Origin: Aerococcus sanguinicola
GTDB lineage: Bacteria; Bacillota; Bacilli; Lactobacillales; Aerococcaceae
Assembly (NCBI RefSeq): GCF_001543145.1
Contig: NZ_CP014160.1
Location: 992,001 to 1,056,000, forward strand
Length of the DNA stretch: 64,000 bases
Direction: 5' to 3'
Both the position numbers and the translations under genes were made by a program. Under the pieces are notes generated by a model. It had not been told where the DNA came from. It worked only from the letters and a program-made list of their open reading frames with translations, and ran no database searches. Within the stretch, counting starts at the first letter, position 1, and each line of letters begins with the position of its first letter. This document shows positions 61,670 through 64,000 of the stretch, in pieces.

Positions 61670-62134
61670 ATGAGCATTTATGGTCTATTGGCATTTTATT
61701 TATTGGAAGTTTTTGTCCTATACCATCAATTTAGGACCATCAAAAGGACTAGGATCAAAGAAACATATAGCCGACCTGTAAAGCTTACTTACTATATAAT
61801 CGGCCTTTGCTTTTTGATTTTCGGCCTATCGATCAGTCTATCTCTTAGTCAGCTAGGCCTATTTATTGGCCTCGGAATAATCTTCTGTCTAGCACCGCAG
61901 ACGACAGGTTTGGGTGACCATGCTTATTACCACCGAGTTAAACTTGTTGGCTTTGCTGGGCTCACAGCAAAAGAGCAAGCATATACAGAAGTGGTCAATT
62001 GTCAACTGACTAGGCAAGGGGATGGCTTGGTGGTCGTCTTTAGCCACAAATTCCATCGCAATGAAATGACCTTCTCGTTAGAAGACCAGGAAGCTGTTAA
62101 GAGCTTGCTATTGTTAAACTTACAGTTATTGTAA
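61670..62134 (+). CDS. Hypothetical membrane protein with PH-like cytoplasmic part
   Basis: A 154-residue protein: three hydrophobic helices (about 5-22, 42-60, 63-80) followed by a 70-residue soluble part ('VKLVGFAGLTAKEQAYTEVVNCQLTRQGDGLVVVFSHKFHRNEMTFS') with a beta-strand pattern. ATG 61670 lies 10 nt after AGAGGTG. Function unknown; DUF5673-like architecture is a guess. A hairpin follows. Confidence 0.6.
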   Translation: MSIYGLLAFYLLEVFVLYHQFRTIKRTRIKETYSRPVKLTYYIIGLCFLIFGLSISLSLSQLGLFIGLGIIFCLAPQTTGLGDHAYYHRVKLVGFAGLTAKEQAYTEVVNCQLTRQGDGLVVVFSHKFHRNEMTFSLEDQEAVKSLLLLNLQLL

Positions 62135-62154
62135 TCTGTAGTAAGCAGATAAAA

Positions 62155-62190
62155 ACCATGTGCATTAAAAAATACACATGGTACAAAATA
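62155..62190 (+). terminator. Weak hairpin terminator
   Basis: ACCATGTG/CACATGGT, 12-nt loop, followed by ACAAAATAATTG. Confidence 0.5.
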
Positions 62191-62268
62191 ATTGTTTGAT
62201 TAATTAATTTAGTTATAGAGACAATTAAACTTTCTAATTTTTAGCTATAGCTTTATATAGAGGTGTTA

Positions 62269-62370
62269 TTATTGCTTATTTGAAATATTAAAGAAACTTC
62301 TTAACAATAAGCCTATAATTAATCCTACGATAAAAATTAAAATGTTTTGAACCATCTTATTATCTTTCAT
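62269..62370 (-). CDS. 33-residue single-helix membrane peptide
   Basis: A 33-codon ORF (start MKDNKMVQN, a single hydrophobic helix of about 16 residues, then a polar tail ending NISNKQ). The ribosome site GAGGTG lies 8 nt before the ATG. Size and layout resemble type I toxin peptides such as Fst, but the conserved Pro-x-x-Gly pattern is missing, so this is only a resemblance. It is the only gene-like feature in the 556-bp gap 62135-62691. Confidence 0.45.
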   Translation of the reverse strand: MKDNKMVQNILIFIVGLIIGLLLRSFFNISNKQ

Positions 62371-62603
62371 CTCATTTCACCTCATCTTAATTTTTTTCAA
62401 CTACTAACTACAGATTTATCTTTAAATTAACAAAAAAACAATATCTTTCAAGAGATAAGGCTCTACACCTCGATAAAAAACTACAAAAGAACTTAGATAG
62501 TAAAATTATTCTAGAAGAATAAAAAAGTCACTTGTGTTACGGTAATTTTTCAAAAATCAGAATTAGAACTCAAGTCTTACATATTAAAATTGCTTGCCCT
62601 AAT

Positions 62604-62632
62604 TTGACAATTCCGAGATTATGATGTAAATA
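62604..62632 (+). promoter_or_regulatory. Promoter of the AT-rich LytTR gene
   Basis: TTGACA (62604-62609), 17-nt spacer, TAAATA (62627-62632), about 60 nt before the start codon; a GTCC...GGAC inverted repeat lies in the leader. Confidence 0.7.
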
Positions 62633-62691
62633 TATATGTCCGTGATAACTTATGATCGGGACGTAGGTTAATTAAAGGGGGCATTAGTAGA

Positions 62692-63423
62692 ATGATAGAT
62701 ATTTACATTTGTATGAGTGATTCACCCGAGCTCAAACAATTCAAGGATTGTATATTAAATTATATAATGATCAATAATTATGACATGCAAGTCAGTTTAG
62801 CAACAGATAATTATTCTAAACTTTTGTGCCATCAAACAGAAAATAAAAATAAGTTAACTTTATTTTTCCTAGATATTCATTCCTGTAGTCAGCATAATGG
62901 AATTGAAGTTGCGTCAAAAATAAAAAAATCCAATCCCTTAGCCTCTATCGTATTTATTAGTAGACGCAGCGAGATGATGTCTATGACTTTTCAATATGCA
63001 ATTGAGCCTTTAGATTTTATAGTATATGGATCGAATTTGAATGTAGAGGAGCGAATCAGAAATGCTTTAGATGCAGTGTATCAAAAGTATAGCAATTTAA
63101 ATGATAAAATAGGGACGTATTCAATTTCTATAAAAAATAAGGTTAAAGTATTTGATATTAATAAAATTATATATTTTGAAAGTTCCTCAAAAGTACATCG
63201 AGTTATTTTGCACTATCAAGGTGGGAACATTGAATATTATGATCAATTAAAAACTATTGAACAAGCAAACACCTTATTTTTTAGGTGCCATCAATCATTT
63301 ATTGTGAATATCAATCAAATTAAGGAAATTGATAAGAAAAGGAAAATTATCGTGTTAAATAATGGAGAAACATGTCCGGTTTCTAGTCGGAAGTTAAATG
63401 ATTTATTGACTTTATTGAAATAG
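62692..63423 (+). CDS. LytTR-family response regulator, AT-rich
   Basis: A 243-residue regulator with a receiver domain (phospho-acceptor Asp in FFLDIHSCSQ) and a C-terminal LytTR domain ('IIYFESSSKVHRVILHYQGG', 'FFRCHQSFIVNINQIKEID', 'GETCPVSSRKLNDLL'). The usual acidic pair near the N terminus (ICEDN in the paralogue at 22996) reads ICMSDS, so Mg2+ binding may be weakened. Strongly AT-rich compared with that paralogue. No kinase is visible in the window. It lies directly upstream of a YSIRK adhesin, a likely target. Confidence 0.88.
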   Translation: MIDIYICMSDSPELKQFKDCILNYIMINNYDMQVSLATDNYSKLLCHQTENKNKLTLFFLDIHSCSQHNGIEVASKIKKSNPLASIVFISRRSEMMSMTFQYAIEPLDFIVYGSNLNVEERIRNALDAVYQKYSNLNDKIGTYSISIKNKVKVFDINKIIYFESSSKVHRVILHYQGGNIEYYDQLKTIEQANTLFFRCHQSFIVNINQIKEIDKKRKIIVLNNGETCPVSSRKLNDLLTLLK

Positions 63424-63576
63424 TTTTACCGAATATCAAACGAAAATTATGTTTATATTATTTTTAGGCTACGCTTATTACCTCTAAAGCACTGAATTGT
63501 ACTAGTCTCCACAACAAACTAAAAATTTATTATAGAATAACAATTGTGATAAAAATTATATATATTGGAGGCTATT

Positions 63577-64000
63577 ATGAAGAAAATTAAATATTCAATT
63601 CGAAAGCTTAGTGTCGGTACTGCTTCTGTTGCTATTTGTGCTCTTATAGCAGGTATGCTTACTTATGTTCAGGGTGCAGAAATTACACCAGAAGAAAATT
63701 TAGTTACTGTTAATGAATTGGAAAATACAGATAAAGAAAGAGTAGATATTCAAAACACAGATGAATCTTTAGGATTAGAAAATAATATTACAGATATTCG
63801 TGAGGAATCTAACTTGGATAGTTTGAGTGATACAAGCACTGGTAATCATGTAGAGTCCAAGGTATTGAATTCAGATAAAAAGAATAAAGATTTCCAAAAA
63901 GAAGAAAATGCAAATTCACAGGAAAAAATGCAGTCTAAGGAAGTAGAGGAAGAGCTTACAAATAATGGAGTAGAATCGGATTCTATGGTTTCAGGAGAAG
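63577..64000 (+). CDS. YSIRK-signal cell-surface adhesin (3' truncated by window)
   Basis: Open to the window end; 141 codons visible. The N terminus MKKIKYSIRKLSVGTASVAI carries the YSIRK/GS signal motif that directs secretion at the division septum in cocci, with a hydrophobic core and cleavage near VQG-AEI (about residue 35). What follows is a Glu/Asn/Ser/Lys-rich stalk-like segment. TTGGAGG is the ribosome site. A C-terminal LPXTG anchor is expected but outside the window. Confidence 0.9.
   Translation, partial: MKKIKYSIRKLSVGTASVAICALIAGMLTYVQGAEITPEENLVTVNELENTDKERVDIQNTDESLGLENNITDIREESNLDSLSDTSTGNHVESKVLNSDKKNKDFQKEENANSQEKMQSKEVEEELTNNGVESDSMVSGE

Overview
The window reads as the chromosome of a Gram-positive, low-complexity-genome lactic acid bacterium, most likely an Aerococcaceae member (Aerococcus-like). 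This is inferred from gene content: the AmaP-DUF2273-Asp23 envelope module, cdaA-cdaR-glmM, a proS T-box, LytTR regulators, a YSIRK adhesin and the cysS-mrnC-rlmB-yacP-sigH-rpmG-secE cluster. No rRNA is present to confirm it. Most genes look moderate in GC; about 61.1-64 kb and 31.0-31.5 kb are clearly AT-rich.

Layout. 0-4 kb: end of a LysR regulator, the Asp23 envelope-stress operon, a DJ-1/PfpI protein and YidD. 4.7-8.2 kb: a heterodimeric ABC exporter. 8.9-11.1 kb: two U32 proteins of the tRNA-hydroxylation type. 11.8-14.7 kb: pyrF-pyrE and an MFS carrier, with a promoter and leader terminator. 15.4-18.8 kb: glmM, cdaR and cdaA (cyclic-di-AMP and peptidoglycan precursor). 19-22.3 kb: small membrane proteins, tRNA-Tyr and tRNA-Gln, a GNAT enzyme and a secreted LysM wall hydrolase. 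23-28.6 kb: a LytTR response regulator and its GHKL kinase, separated by a 1123-residue surface protein gene on the opposite strand. 28.7-31 kb: pdxS and a divergent PdxR-type regulator. 31.5-38.1 kb: uracil and purine permeases, YbjQ, an RlmA-like methyltransferase, DUF488 and membrane proteins. 38.2-45.1 kb: SGNH hydrolase, a GH13-like protein without catalytic residues, a HAD phosphatase, a CoA-type Nudix enzyme, an ECF S component, a thioesterase and T-box/proS. 46-51 kb: a stand-alone glucitol IIA-like protein, a TRAP transporter and an isocitrate-dehydrogenase-like enzyme. 51.3-55.7 kb: AI-2E permease, PepC, a frameshifted nuclease and a frameshifted lipoprotein. 56.3-60.7 kb: cysS through secE. 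61.2-64 kb: AT-rich accessory DNA with small membrane proteins, a LytTR regulator and the start of a YSIRK adhesin.

The most unusual content is intergenic. (1) A family of about 118-bp hairpin elements begins AGGGTGTGAG and ends CGAACCCGACTA; its stems differ in sequence from copy to copy but keep pairing. I count about 18 full or partial copies. They are often head-to-tail, one copy sits cleanly inside the apex of another, and five start within a few bases of a stop codon in the sense direction. (2) Eight arrays of diverged, roughly 33-bp dyad units have unrelated sequences but the same 41-bp period (occasionally 40). (3) Two larger palindromic families (about 250 bp and 120 bp) occur, one nested in the other. 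Together these explain nearly every gap over 300 bp and look like an undescribed, active repeat ecology.
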